Program-made: the position numbers and the translations under genes
In this document: piece after piece, positions 36,288 to 45,163 of the stretch
Numbering within the stretch: position 1 is the first letter of the stretch
Layout of the letters: the number at the start of each line of letters is the position of its first letter
Source of the DNA: Mesorhizobium loti
Lineage (GTDB): Bacteria > Pseudomonadota > Alphaproteobacteria > Rhizobiales > Rhizobiaceae
Reading direction: 5' to 3'
NCBI RefSeq assembly: GCF_002858745.1
Contig: NZ_PJRO01000006.1
Coordinates: 310,001-374,000 of the forward strand
DNA length: 64,000 bases
The notes under the pieces: model-generated
What the model saw: only the letters and a program-made list of their open reading frames with translations
What the model was told of the DNA's origin: nothing
Databases searched by the model: none

Positions 36288-37468
36288 CTTTCTCCCACGG
36301 CACGGACCGCGGTTTCGCGGCGATCAATCTTGTTGCGTTCAATGCGGGCAAGAACGGCCTCGTCCATCGCGAGATCGTAGCGGGCGAAGTCACGGCATTC
36401 GGCAGGCAGCGGCGCGATCTCCATGAAACCGGCGGCCGGTTCGAAGATGATCATCGCCACGGTAGCGGAGATGTTGCCGCCTTCCTTCCGGATCGGCGGC
36501 CTGCACACGCTGAGTGGCCAGGCGAACTCATCGAAAAGGGCGTCCTTGAGATCTGCCGCCGTGATGTCGGCCCGGCTCTTCATCAGCCGGCGTCTTACCC
36601 GATAATCACGATAGAAACTGTCCGGTACTTCTTTCAGTCCTGTTTCCCTGAGTTTCGACAGAGCGACCTGGCTCTGCCAGTGGTTGGCATGCACGATGAG
36701 GTCGTTGTCGGGGTATATGGAAAAGGCCTCGTCTGGAGCACATTCCAGGTCGACGGCGAAGCCTTCCGCCGTGGACAGGATCATGTTGTTGGAGCCCGAT
36801 TTCGGCGTGATTGCCACCACCCGTACGGCATCTGCGAAATGTGCTGCCTCCAAGGCCCGGCGTCTGATGAAGGGCAGGGGAATGCCGATCTCGCGGTAGT
36901 CGCGATCCGATTCCAGATAGTTGGCGGTGATGCCGATGCCGGCTGCATTGAATCCGCTGCGGGCCAGGCCTCCTGCTTCCGTGAAGGTCAGCAGATCGGG
37001 ACCGTCGTCGCGCTTGATGCGCAGCACGACGGATGTTTCGGCGCATTCGGCACGCCAGTCCCAGTTCTGGCCGTGGATCAGCCTGCCGTCGCGTGTCGCA
37101 TCCGGCAGGATCACAGCGCCGGTGCAACCATCGGGCTCATCATCGGCAATGCCTTTTTCGCGCCGCGCCAGCTGCAGCACTTCGGTGCGGGCATTGACCA
37201 TAAGGATCGACGTCAGGTCGACATTGGCGCCAGCGGCAATGCCTTCCATCTCTTCGACGAGATCGGGCGCCCATTCCCTGAGGCGGGGGAGGAAGATACC
37301 GGAGAACCGGCTGATCTCCTCCCGGGCGAAGCCGAATTTCTCCAACTGTGATGCGTAGAGCGAAATTGACAGGCCGATGCGCGCCCGCGCCTGCTCGCCA
37401 TAGGCGCGTCCGCGCTCCGTTGGAGTTCCGCTGACGTCGACAAGCGGGAAGGGCGGAGCGACTGTCAT
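36284..37468 (-). CDS. C45-family N-terminal-nucleophile amidohydrolase/acyltransferase (second)
   Basis: A 394-aa C45 protein. The predicted nucleophile is C115 in EPDGCTGAVILPDAT, and the conserved LIHGQNWDWRAE follows, as in acyl-coenzyme A:6-aminopenicillanic-acid acyltransferase relatives. The start at 37468 (MTVAPPFPLV) has GAGGTA upstream; 20 further in-frame residues upstream cross the promoter. It is the first gene of an operon with a DppBC-DppDF importer, so the imported compound is probably its substrate. Confidence 0.83.
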   Translation of the reverse strand: MTVAPPFPLVDVSGTPTERGRAYGEQARARIGLSISLYASQLEKFGFAREEISRFSGIFLPRLREWAPDLVEEMEGIAAGANVDLTSILMVNARTEVLQLARREKGIADDEPDGCTGAVILPDATRDGRLIHGQNWDWRAECAETSVVLRIKRDDGPDLLTFTEAGGLARSGFNAAGIGITANYLESDRDYREIGIPLPFIRRRALEAAHFADAVRVVAITPKSGSNNMILSTAEGFAVDLECAPDEAFSIYPDNDLIVHANHWQSQVALSKLRETGLKEVPDSFYRDYRVRRRLMKSRADITAADLKDALFDEFAWPLSVCRPPIRKEGGNISATVAMIIFEPAAGFMEIAPLPAECRDFARYDLAMDEAVLARIERNKIDRRETAVRAVGER

Positions 37469-37499
37469 GCGGGTACCTCGATAGCGATGATGATTGAGC

Positions 37500-37528
37500 A
37501 TAATGTATTTTGATTGCATGAAAACCAA
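37500..37528 (-). promoter_or_regulatory. Putative promoter of the C45-importer operon
   Basis: On the minus strand TTGGTT and CATTAT are separated by 17 bases (plus-strand positions 37523-37528 and 37500-37505). Between them lies the near-palindrome TTTTGATTGCATGAAAA (37508-37524), which fits an operator for the adjacent divergent GntR regulator. Confidence 0.4.
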
Positions 37529-37572
37529 TATTTTTAGGAAATCACCCTCTTCGTTATGTCTCGTGACCTGAC

Positions 37573-37578
37573 TATAAT
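37573..37578 (+). promoter_or_regulatory. TATAAT -10 box for the double-HTH GntR gene
   Basis: A consensus TATAAT lies 25 bases before the ATG at 37603. The matching -35 (TTCGTT at 37550-37555, 17-bp spacing) is weak, which suits a regulator expressed at a low level. Confidence 0.45.
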
Positions 37579-37602
37579 GCTACAACCCACTTAGGAGGCT
37601 GC

Positions 37603-38511
37603 ATGGACGGGCATGACGAGGACGGCGATCGCGGCGAGGCGGCAAGCCCGCTGCAGATCGATCTTGCGCGACGCATCCTCGATCGCATCCGCGATTCCGG
37701 CTGGGGCGTTGGAACCCGCATTTCTGCGCCTGATCTCGCACGCACCTTCGGCGTTTCACGTTCGCCTGTCAGCGGGGCTCTCGAACTTCTGGTCTCCAAA
37801 GGTATCCTGGCGCCGCTGGAAACGCGGGGGCTGCAGGTTGCCCTCGACGTCACCAGCCTTGACACGACCGAGGTGTTGCCCAGTTCCCCGCTCGAAGAGC
37901 TCTACCGCCGCATGATGCGCGAGCGCGCGCTTGGAGAGCTGCCACAGGAGGTTTCGGAAGCCGAACTGATACCGCGCTATGGCGTTTCACGCGGCATCAT
38001 CCGCAAGCTCTTGTTGCGTTTCGCTGCCGAGGGCTTGGTGCAGCGCCTGCCGGGTCACGGTTGGCGCTTCGCGGATTCGCTCGTCGGTGAGGACGCCTAT
38101 CGCGAGAGCTATGAGTTTCGCGCTGCCGTCGAATGCGCTGCGCTGCGTTCCACCGGCTTCCATGCCGACCCGCAGATATTGACACCTGTGAGGCGGGCGC
38201 ATGAACGCGTGCTGAGCGATACCGATTGCATCGGTGGCGACGAGTGGTTCCGCATCAATGCCTCGTTCCACCAGGGGCTGGCGATTTGTTCAGGCAATCG
38301 CTTTCTGGCCGATGCAGTGCGCCAGCAGAACAATCTACGCCGCATGCAAGAGTCGGCGGGATTTGATGAGCTTCCCTCCGAGCGGATCGAGCAATCCTGT
38401 CGTGAGCATCTCGCGATACTAGACGCCATCGATGCTGGTGAGATGGAATGGGCCGAAGCGCTGCTGCGACAGCATCTCAGGCAGGCATCCGAATTTGCAA
38501 CGTTGTCATAG
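37603..38511 (+). CDS. GntR-family regulator with two winged-helix domains and an FCD domain
   Basis: A 302-aa protein. A first winged helix is at about residues 17-80 (GTRISAPDLARTFGVSRSPVSGAL). A second is at about 97-157 (SEAELIPRYGVSRGIIRKLLLRF). The FCD ligand-binding domain spans about 165-300. Ordinary FCD regulators have one DNA-binding domain and about 220-250 aa, so this one is unusual. An AGGAGG-like site precedes the ATG. It is divergent from the C45-importer operon and probably controls it and perhaps the units at 29137 and 31716. Confidence 0.82.
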   Translation: MDGHDEDGDRGEAASPLQIDLARRILDRIRDSGWGVGTRISAPDLARTFGVSRSPVSGALELLVSKGILAPLETRGLQVALDVTSLDTTEVLPSSPLEELYRRMMRERALGELPQEVSEAELIPRYGVSRGIIRKLLLRFAAEGLVQRLPGHGWRFADSLVGEDAYRESYEFRAAVECAALRSTGFHADPQILTPVRRAHERVLSDTDCIGGDEWFRINASFHQGLAICSGNRFLADAVRQQNNLRRMQESAGFDELPSERIEQSCREHLAILDAIDAGEMEWAEALLRQHLRQASEFATLS

Positions 38512-38644
38512 CGGGGAAGCTGTGAAGCGGCTTGGGGGATTTGCCCACAGGATATCCACTGCGCTGCACTATAATTTTTAGGATTTGCCGTTTTCTCTAC
38601 CAATTATTGACATCCGGCCGGCGTCATATACCAAATATCGAAGT

Positions 38645-38820
38645 CGAGGTTCTCCCGAGTCGTTTGGTTCGGGAGCTAAGAGGGAAGCCGGTGCGATACC
38701 GGCGCTGCCCCCGCAACTGTAAGCAGTGAGCCCGCGTCGAAGAATGCCACTGGTGCCGCAACGCATCGGGAAGGCCGACAAGGGCGACGACCTGTGAGCC
38801 AGGAGACCTGCCGCGACAGA
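38645..38820 (+). ncRNA. Cobalamin riboswitch upstream of nrdA
   Basis: The conserved core GGGAAGCCGGTG, then GCTGCCCCCGCAACTGTAAG (38705-38724), and the B12 box GCCAGGAGACCTGCC (38798-38812) are all present in order. This RNA element binds adenosyl- or other cobalamins and normally lowers expression when B12 is plentiful. A TTGACA hexamer at 38607-38612 may be its -35. Downstream, GGGCGGGGT (38835-38843) can pair with ACCCCGCCC (38910-38918), which may be part of the expression platform before the nrdA start at 38938. Confidence 0.93.
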
Positions 38821-38937
38821 TGAGAACGAACCTCGGGCGGGGTGTCCCGGCGGTGCGCGTGGCCGGGCATCGCTGCGTCCCGAATGGCCAATGCGTTCCC
38901 CCAAAAACGACCCCGCCCATAACGCCACGGGGATGAT

Positions 38938-41826
38938 ATGGCCACGACTGCACTCACCACGAACGGAGCTCCCAAAGCTCCACTTGTCGCCGAAAGCCAC
39001 AGCTCACCTCAATACGAGCCAGGCTACAAGGTGATACGACGCAACGGCGCCGTCACCCCATTCGATGCGACGAAGATCGTGGTGGCGCTGACCAAGGCGT
39101 TCCTTGCCGTCGAAGGTTCCACCGCCGCGGGCTCGCGGCGCGTGCACGACATTGTCGAAGACCTTGCCGGCAAGGTGGTTTCGGCTCTGACCCGCCGCTT
39201 CGAGGCAGGGCGTACCTTCCACATCGAGGAGATCCAGGATCAGGTCGAACTGGCGCTGATGCGCGGCGAGCATCACAAGGTCGCACGCGCCTATGTGCTT
39301 TACCGCGCCGAACGGGCACGCGAGCGCCTGGCGGAAAAAGCGGATGCGGGCACGCCCGGCGTATCGCCGCTCAATGTCATGGGCGAGGATGGTTCGCTTG
39401 CCCCGCTCGACGATGTTCGCTTCTCGCGCGTGGTCGCGGAAGCCTGCGCCGGACTCGAAGCCGTTTCCTCCGAAGCCATTCTCAACGAAGCACGCCGCAA
39501 CCTCTATGACGGCATCACACTCGACGAATTGTCCCTGGCGCCGATCCTGGCGGCGCGTACTTTGGTCGAAACCGAACCGAACTATGCCTTCGTTTCGGCC
39601 CGGCTGCTGCTCGACCGGCTGCGCCGCGAAGCACTGAGTTTCGTCACCGGCCGCCCCGAGCAGGCAACGCAAGCCGAGATGGCGGCACGTTATGTCTCCT
39701 ACTTCCCAGAATTCATCGCGACCGGCATCGCCGCTGAATTGATCGACCTCGAGCTTGGCCGTTTCGACCTTGCGCGGATCAGCGCAGCGCTGAAGCCGGA
39801 GCGCGACCTGCAGTTCCAGTATCTCGGCCTGCAGACGCTCTACGACCGCTACTTCCTGCACACGAAGGGCAAGCGGTTCGAGCTGCCGCAGGCCTTCTTC
39901 ATGCGTGTCGCCATGGGGCTGGCGGTGCGCGAGATCGATCGCGAGGCGCGCGCCATCGAATTCTACGACCTGCTGTCGTCCTTCGACTTCATGGCCTCGA
40001 CGCCGACGCTGTTCAATTCCGGCACGCTGCGGCCTCAGCTGTCGTCGTGTTTCCTGACCACCGTCGCAGACGATCTCGACGGCATCTTCAAGGCGGTCAA
40101 GGACAATGCGCTGCTTGCCAAATATTCCGGCGGCCTCGGCAATGACTGGACGCCGGTCCGCGGCCTCGGCGCCCACATCAAAGGCACCAATGGCGAGAGC
40201 CAGGGCGTGGTGCCGTTCCTGAAGGTCGCCAACGACACCGCCATTGCCGTCAACCAGGGCGGCAAGCGCAAGGGCGCGGTCTGTGCCTATCTGGAAACCT
40301 GGCATGTCGACATCGAGGAGTTTCTCGACCTGCGCAAGAACACCGGCGACGATCGCCGCCGCACGCATGACATGAACACCGCCAACTGGGTGCCGGACCT
40401 GTTCATGGAACGGGTCGAGGCCAATGGCGAGTGGACGCTGTTCTCGCCGGACGAAGCGGTCGACCTGCACGACCTCTATGGCTCCGCCTTCCGGCAGGCC
40501 TACGAGGCCTATGAAGCGAAGGCCGCCGCGGGCGGGCTCAAGGTGTTCCGCAAGATCCGCGCCGTCGATCTTTGGCGCAAGATGCTGACCATGCTGTTCG
40601 AGACAGGGCATCCCTGGATCACCTTCAAGGATCCCTGCAACATCCGCTCGCCACAAGGCCAAGTCGGTGTGGTGCATTCCTCCAATCTCTGCACCGAAAT
40701 AACGCTGAACACCTCGAAAGACGAAGTGGCCGTCTGCAATCTCGGCTCCATCAACCTCGTCAACCATGTGAAGGAAAAGGGTCTGGATCTCGATCGCCTG
40801 GCAAGGACAGTGGGCGTCGCGATGCGCATGCTCGACAACGTCGTCGACATCAATTTCTACACCATCCCGGAAGCACGCCGGTCCAACCTGCGCCATCGGC
40901 CGGTGGGCCTCGGCCTGATGGGCTTCCAGGATGCGCTGCAGCTCCTGCACATCCCCTACGCCTCGGATCAGGCGGTCGCCTTCGCCGACACCAGCATGGA
41001 AGTGATCAGCTACCATGCGATCTCGGCCTCGGTCGATCTCGCCGCCGAGCGCGGCCGTTATCCGAGCTACGATGGATCGCTATGGTCGAAGGGCATCCTG
41101 CCGATCGACTCCATCGCCCTGCTGGAGAAGGCCCGGCCCGGCGTGGAGATGGATGCGTCATCCTCGCTTGACTGGGACGCGCTGCGCAAGCGGGTCAAGA
41201 AGTCCGGCATGCGCAACTCCAATTGCATGGCGATCGCGCCGACCGCAACCATCTCCAATATCTGCGGCGTGTCTCAGTCGATCGAACCCGGCTACCAGAA
41301 CCTCTTCGTCAAATCGAACATGTCCGGCGACTTCACCGTGGTGAACGCGCAGCTCGTGCATGACCTCAAGGCGCGCGGCCTGTGGGACGAGGTGATGATC
41401 TCCGACCTCAAATATTTCGACGGATCGCTCGGCCAGATCGACCGCGTGCCGGGCGACATCAAGGCGCTTTACGCGACGGCTTTCGAGATCGATTCATCCT
41501 GGCTGATCGAGGCGGCCTCGCGCCGGCAGAAATGGATCGACCAGGCGCAGTCGCTCAACCTCTACATCGCCAACCCATCGGGCAAGAAGCTCGACGAACT
41601 CTATCGCCTTGCTTGGCACAAGGGCTTGAAGACGACCTACTATCTGCGCTCGCGCTCGGCCACGCATGTCGAGAAGTCGACGCTGAAAGGCACCGACGGC
41701 AAGCTCAACGCCGTCTCGGCGCTTGTCGCCGCTGCACCCGCCGCGCAGCCGATCGTCATCCATGCCGATGCGGCCTGGGGCAAGGCCTGCGCCATTGACG
41801 ATCCTGAATGCGAAGCCTGCCAGTAA
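38938..41826 (+). CDS. nrdA: Ribonucleotide reductase large subunit, class I (NrdA)
   Basis: A 962-aa catalytic subunit that reduces ribonucleoside diphosphates. Two N-terminal ATP-cone-like allosteric modules appear, at about residues 28-125 ([20 protein letters not shown]) and about 137-235. The catalytic barrel has [24 protein letters not shown] and [22 protein letters not shown]. The C-terminus is PECEACQ, a CxxC tail able to exchange disulfides. Tandem cones and length match class Ic alpha chains such as the chlamydial one. It sits behind a cobalamin riboswitch. Confidence 0.95.
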   Translation: MATTALTTNGAPKAPLVAESHSSPQYEPGYKVIRRNGAVTPFDATKIVVALTKAFLAVEGSTAAGSRRVHDIVEDLAGKVVSALTRRFEAGRTFHIEEIQDQVELALMRGEHHKVARAYVLYRAERARERLAEKADAGTPGVSPLNVMGEDGSLAPLDDVRFSRVVAEACAGLEAVSSEAILNEARRNLYDGITLDELSLAPILAARTLVETEPNYAFVSARLLLDRLRREALSFVTGRPEQATQAEMAARYVSYFPEFIATGIAAELIDLELGRFDLARISAALKPERDLQFQYLGLQTLYDRYFLHTKGKRFELPQAFFMRVAMGLAVREIDREARAIEFYDLLSSFDFMASTPTLFNSGTLRPQLSSCFLTTVADDLDGIFKAVKDNALLAKYSGGLGNDWTPVRGLGAHIKGTNGESQGVVPFLKVANDTAIAVNQGGKRKGAVCAYLETWHVDIEEFLDLRKNTGDDRRRTHDMNTANWVPDLFMERVEANGEWTLFSPDEAVDLHDLYGSAFRQAYEAYEAKAAAGGLKVFRKIRAVDLWRKMLTMLFETGHPWITFKDPCNIRSPQGQVGVVHSSNLCTEITLNTSKDEVAVCNLGSINLVNHVKEKGLDLDRLARTVGVAMRMLDNVVDINFYTIPEARRSNLRHRPVGLGLMGFQDALQLLHIPYASDQAVAFADTSMEVISYHAISASVDLAAERGRYPSYDGSLWSKGILPIDSIALLEKARPGVEMDASSSLDWDALRKRVKKSGMRNSNCMAIAPTATISNICGVSQSIEPGYQNLFVKSNMSGDFTVVNAQLVHDLKARGLWDEVMISDLKYFDGSLGQIDRVPGDIKALYATAFEIDSSWLIEAASRRQKWIDQAQSLNLYIANPSGKKLDELYRLAWHKGLKTTYYLRSRSATHVEKSTLKGTDGKLNAVSALVAAAPAAQPIVIHADAAWGKACAIDDPECEACQ

Positions 41827-41855
41827 GCAGCGAAGAAAAAGAAGGAGACAAAAAC

Positions 41856-42983
41856 ATGCTCGACTGGTCCGAACCGAAAGCCCAACCCAAAGCCGTCATC
41901 GATCTCGGCGCTGATATGCCGCCCATTGCCGCCGCCACCGGGCTTGGCGAGATCGACCGCGATGGCGGCCGCGTCTCCGTCGATGAAAAGCGCATGATCA
42001 ACGCGCGCACCGACGTGAACCAGCTGCTGCCGCTGAAGTATCGCTGGGCCTGGGAGAAATACCTCTCCGGCTGCAACAACCACTGGATGCCGACCGAAGT
42101 GTCGATGCAGGCCGACATCGCGCTGTGGAAGTCGAAGGACGGCCTGACCGATGACGAGCGGCGCATGATCAAGCGCAATCTCGGCTTCTTCGCCGCCTCG
42201 GAATCGCTTGTCGCCAACAACATCGTGCTGGCCATCTACCGGCATCTCACCAATCCGGAATGCCGGCAGTATCTGCTACGCCAGGCCTTCGAGGAGGCGA
42301 TCCACACCCACACCTTCCAGTACATCGTCGAAAGCCTGTCGCTGGACGAAGGCGAGCTGTTCAACATGTATCGCGAGGTGCCGTCGATCACCGACAAGGC
42401 GGCGTGGGCACTTAAGCACACGCAGCATCTCGACGATCCGGACTTCCGCACTGGCACGCTGGAAGCCGACCAGGCCTTCCTGCGCGACCTTGTCGCCTTC
42501 TACGTCATCTTCGAAGGCATGTGGTTCTACACCGGCTTCGCGCAGATCCTGTCACTTGGTCGACGCAACAAGATGGTCGGCATTGCCGAGCAGTACCAGT
42601 ACATCCTGCGCGACGAGTCGATTCATCTCAATTTCGGCATCGACGTCATCAACCAGATCAAGATCGAGAACCCGCATCTTTGGACGAAGGCGTTCCAGGA
42701 AGAGGTCCGTGGCATGATCGCGGATGCCGCGGAACTGGAGGCCTCGTACGGTCGCGACACCATGCCGAGGGGGTTCCTGGGGCTGAACGCGGCGCTCTGC
42801 GAGCAATATATGCATTTCATCGCCAACCGGCGCTGTGCACAGCTCGGTCTTCTGCCGGTGTTTGCGGAAACCGAAAACCCGTTCCCCTGGATGTCCGAGG
42901 CGATGGATCTGAAGAAGGAGAAAAACTTCTTCGAGACCCGTGTCATCGAGTACCAGAATGGTGGGGCGCTGGCATGGGACTGA
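41856..42983 (+). CDS. nrdB: Ribonucleotide reductase small subunit, class Ic-like (NrdB)
   Basis: A 375-aa ferritin-like radical subunit. Metal ligands are visible at E116, E147, H150 and in DESIHLNFG. The position that holds the radical tyrosine in E. coli (Y122) is F154 here, in the string [15 protein letters not shown]. The usual first ligand Asp84 is Glu ([12 protein letters not shown]). Both changes are the known marks of class Ic R2, which uses a Mn(IV)/Fe(III) centre in Chlamydia trachomatis. AAGGAGA precedes ATG 41856. The stop overlaps the next small gene by 10 bases. Confidence 0.93.
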   Translation: MLDWSEPKAQPKAVIDLGADMPPIAAATGLGEIDRDGGRVSVDEKRMINARTDVNQLLPLKYRWAWEKYLSGCNNHWMPTEVSMQADIALWKSKDGLTDDERRMIKRNLGFFAASESLVANNIVLAIYRHLTNPECRQYLLRQAFEEAIHTHTFQYIVESLSLDEGELFNMYREVPSITDKAAWALKHTQHLDDPDFRTGTLEADQAFLRDLVAFYVIFEGMWFYTGFAQILSLGRRNKMVGIAEQYQYILRDESIHLNFGIDVINQIKIENPHLWTKAFQEEVRGMIADAAELEASYGRDTMPRGFLGLNAALCEQYMHFIANRRCAQLGLLPVFAETENPFPWMSEAMDLKKEKNFFETRVIEYQNGGALAWD

Positions 42984-43216
42984 ACGTCGAGCCACGGCAC
43001 GTCGCCGGACAATCGCCAGCCCTGCCGCAGCCGGAAGATGTGTTCCATTCCTGGCTGGTCACGCAACCCGTCGGGACGGATCTCGCTGCGGCTGCGGAGG
43101 TCGAGATAGCCAGATTGCAGCGATACCAGGGGGACCATCCAGGACCACGCCGGCTCGTGGAACTCTTCGAAGCGCTGCAAGGGTCGATCATCCCGGAGGC
43201 TGCGATCCGGCAATGA
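42974..43216 (+). CDS. Small unknown protein A in the nrd operon
   Basis: An 80-aa protein starting inside the end of nrdB and overlapping the next gene by the sequence ATGA, so translation is coupled on both sides. It contains [18 protein letters not shown], then an Ala- and Glu-rich helix and a conserved HP. The same pattern is found in the protein at 54921-55196 (PEEVFTDWLMSVPAGVSL), so the two are paralogues. No membrane segment or signal peptide is present. I do not recognise the family. Confidence 0.7.
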   Translation: MGLNVEPRHVAGQSPALPQPEDVFHSWLVTQPVGTDLAAAAEVEIARLQRYQGDHPGPRRLVELFEALQGSIIPEAAIRQ

Positions 43217-44001
43217 GGCGCAAGGTCCTCATCGTCGCGATCGGGGCCGGCAATCCGGATTTCGTGACGGTTCAGGCAGTGAACGGCCGGGGTCATGTGA
43301 CCCTGTTCTTCATCTTGGACCGGGGACCCGGCGAGGGGCTGGATAAAAGCACCGGTAAAGGTCCCGACAGAAGATCGATGGACCCTGAACGCCTCCGGGC
43401 GGAGATCGTCGAACTCTATGTGAGGAACCGGCCGTTCCGCACTGCTTCCTTCAAAGCGCCGCAACGCGGCGACGGCGAAACGGCCGGTGGCTTTCAGCAT
43501 GCCGGTCTGTATTACGAGGCAGCGGATGCCTCCGAATGCGGTGCATTCCTCGTCTGGAGCGGGTTCTCGCTGAACGAGACGGTGGGACGCATCCTGCAGC
43601 GACTGCGATCGTCGGGAGATTTCGAACTCGACTATGAGGTGATTCCTGGAAACAGCGGCATCCAGGTGCTGACGACGGCACACAAGGTCACGCTCTGCAA
43701 TGTCGGCCGATCGATCCTGACCGCGACTGGGCGCACGATTGCGGGAGGCTTTCCCAACAACGCCGACACTATCGTGTTCATGCAGCCTGCTGTGCCGGCA
43801 CCGGACACCGTCATCGGGCAGAACGATGTGCATTGGACACTCTACGCCGGTATGCCTGACGACACACTGGTCTCGGGCCGGTTGCGAGAGATCGCCGATG
43901 GGCTCGAACAGGTTCGCAACGAAGCGCTTCAGGGCAGGGGTTGGATTGTAGAGCCACTGCTCAGGAAGAAAGGCATGCAGGGGAATCTCGGAGAAGCCTG
44001 A
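43213..44001 (+). CDS. Degenerate CobF-like precorrin methyltransferase homologue
   Basis: A 262-aa protein of the tetrapyrrole methylase fold, most like precorrin-6A synthase CobF. Matching segments are VLIVAIGAGNPDFVTVQA, FFILDRG, GAFLVW, LDYEVIPGNSGIQVL and the GWIVEPLLRKK end. Key SAM-site elements have changed: the expected GDP(S/A)LYD after FLVW reads SGFSLNET, and the MLDG-like strand reads MQPA. It may therefore be catalytically dead or have a new role. It is the last gene of the nrd operon, under the B12 riboswitch. A pseudo-enzyme is more likely than a working cobF. Confidence 0.72.
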   Translation: MRRKVLIVAIGAGNPDFVTVQAVNGRGHVTLFFILDRGPGEGLDKSTGKGPDRRSMDPERLRAEIVELYVRNRPFRTASFKAPQRGDGETAGGFQHAGLYYEAADASECGAFLVWSGFSLNETVGRILQRLRSSGDFELDYEVIPGNSGIQVLTTAHKVTLCNVGRSILTATGRTIAGGFPNNADTIVFMQPAVPAPDTVIGQNDVHWTLYAGMPDDTLVSGRLREIADGLEQVRNEALQGRGWIVEPLLRKKGMQGNLGEA

Positions 44002-44172
44002 ATTTTTGGCCGACTATGCAACGCGTCGGAGAAATCAGGTGTCGCAAGAGAGGCTGAGGCCTCGACCGACAACCCGATGAGGAAACCGGTGAGCTGGTTC
44101 CATGGCGTCGGGTTTGTGCACGGCTCCCTGGGCGTGCAGGTCCGCCTCAACTGTTGGTCGATGCAGATTCTT

Positions 44173-44230
44173 ATTGCAAACAATTCTCATTTGCATCAAA
44201 GGTCGAATGCAAATGAGAATTATTCGCAAT
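44173..44230. promoter_or_regulatory. Two Mur (Fur-family, Mn-responsive) operators upstream of sitA
   Basis: Two 24-bp A+T-rich sites, 44173-44196 and 44207-44230, are inverted copies of each other with 22 of 24 matches by hand comparison. Both carry the halves ATGCAAATGAGAATT / AATTCTCATTTGCAT. They sit just before the sitA ribosome site. Mur, encoded at the end of the cluster, is the expected ligand, as for sit operons in other rhizobia. Confidence 0.75.
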
Positions 44231-44242
44231 AAGGAGGCGTTT

Positions 44243-45163
44243 ATGCACGATGGGAAGAGACGGTCGATCCTGGCCGCAGCGATAGGCATGGCGATCGGTG
44301 CCGTACTTGCGATTGCGCCGGCTGTGGCAGAGGAAAAATTCAAGGCCGTGACCACCTTCACTGTCATCGCCGACATGGCCAAGAATGTCGCCGGCGACGC
44401 CGCGGTCGTGGAATCGATCACCAAGCCGGGTGCCGAAATCCACAACTACGCGCCGACGCCGGGCGATATCCAGCGCGCGCAGGGTGCGAAACTGGTCCTG
44501 TGGAACGGTCTCAATCTCGAACTGTGGTTCGAGAAGTTCTTCCAGAACCTGCATGACGTCCCGAGCGCCGTCGTTTCTCAGGGAGTCGAACCGATGGGTA
44601 TCGTCGAGGGGCCCTACACCGGCAAGCCCAACCCACATGCCTGGATGTCGCCGAAAAACGCGCTGATCTATGTCGACAACATCCGTGACGCCTTCATCAA
44701 GAACGATCCGGCCAATGCCGACACCTATCGGGCCAATGCGGCAGCCTACAAGCAGAAGATCGAGGCGACGATCGCTCCGATCCGCCAGAAGCTCGAAGAG
44801 ATCCCGCAGGACAAGCGCTGGCTGGTGTCGAGCGAAGGCGCGTTCAGCTACCTGGCCCGCGATTTCGGCATGCAGGAACTCTATCTGTGGCCGATCAATG
44901 CCGACCAGCAGGGAACACCGCAGCAGGTCCGCAAGGTGATCGATGCCGTCAAGGCGAACGGAATCGTCGCGGTCTTTTCCGAAAGCACGGTGTCGGACAA
45001 GCCGGCGCGGCAGGTGGCGCGCGAGACGGGCGCCCACTATGGCGGCGTCCTCTATGTCGACTCGCTGAGCGAGGCGGACGGGCCGGTGCCGACCTATATC
45101 GATCTGCTTCGGGTCACTTCCGACACGTTGCGGCAAGGCCTGGCCGAGGGGCTCTCGCAATGA
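44243..45163 (+). CDS. sitA: Manganese/iron ABC transporter binding protein SitA
   Basis: A 306-aa periplasmic metal-binding lipocluster-9-type protein with a signal peptide ([21 protein letters not shown]). Metal ligands are probably the His in [11 protein letters not shown], the His in [10 protein letters not shown], a Glu in [14 protein letters not shown] and an Asp in VDSLSEAD. These match the SitA/MntC group rather than ZnuA, which has a His-rich loop. AAGGAGG precedes ATG 44243. Four-base overlap with sitB. Confidence 0.9.
   Translation: MHDGKRRSILAAAIGMAIGAVLAIAPAVAEEKFKAVTTFTVIADMAKNVAGDAAVVESITKPGAEIHNYAPTPGDIQRAQGAKLVLWNGLNLELWFEKFFQNLHDVPSAVVSQGVEPMGIVEGPYTGKPNPHAWMSPKNALIYVDNIRDAFIKNDPANADTYRANAAAYKQKIEATIAPIRQKLEEIPQDKRWLVSSEGAFSYLARDFGMQELYLWPINADQQGTPQQVRKVIDAVKANGIVAVFSESTVSDKPARQVARETGAHYGGVLYVDSLSEADGPVPTYIDLLRVTSDTLRQGLAEGLSQ

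Noticed and set aside
38550..38640. NrdR boxes before the nrd riboswitch
   Set aside because: CACTATAATTTTTAGG and CATATACCAAATAT are only loosely similar to the NrdR consensus and are not spaced as a pair.
39004..41016. 670-aa minus-strand frame opposite nrdA
   Set aside because: It is a shadow frame over strongly conserved nrdA coding sequence.
43213..44001. Functional cobF
   Set aside because: The SAM-binding GDP motif and a second conserved strand are replaced, although the fold is retained.
44243..45163. Zinc-specific ZnuA
   Set aside because: No His-rich loop; the operon ends with mur and the upstream sites are Mur-like, which favours manganese.
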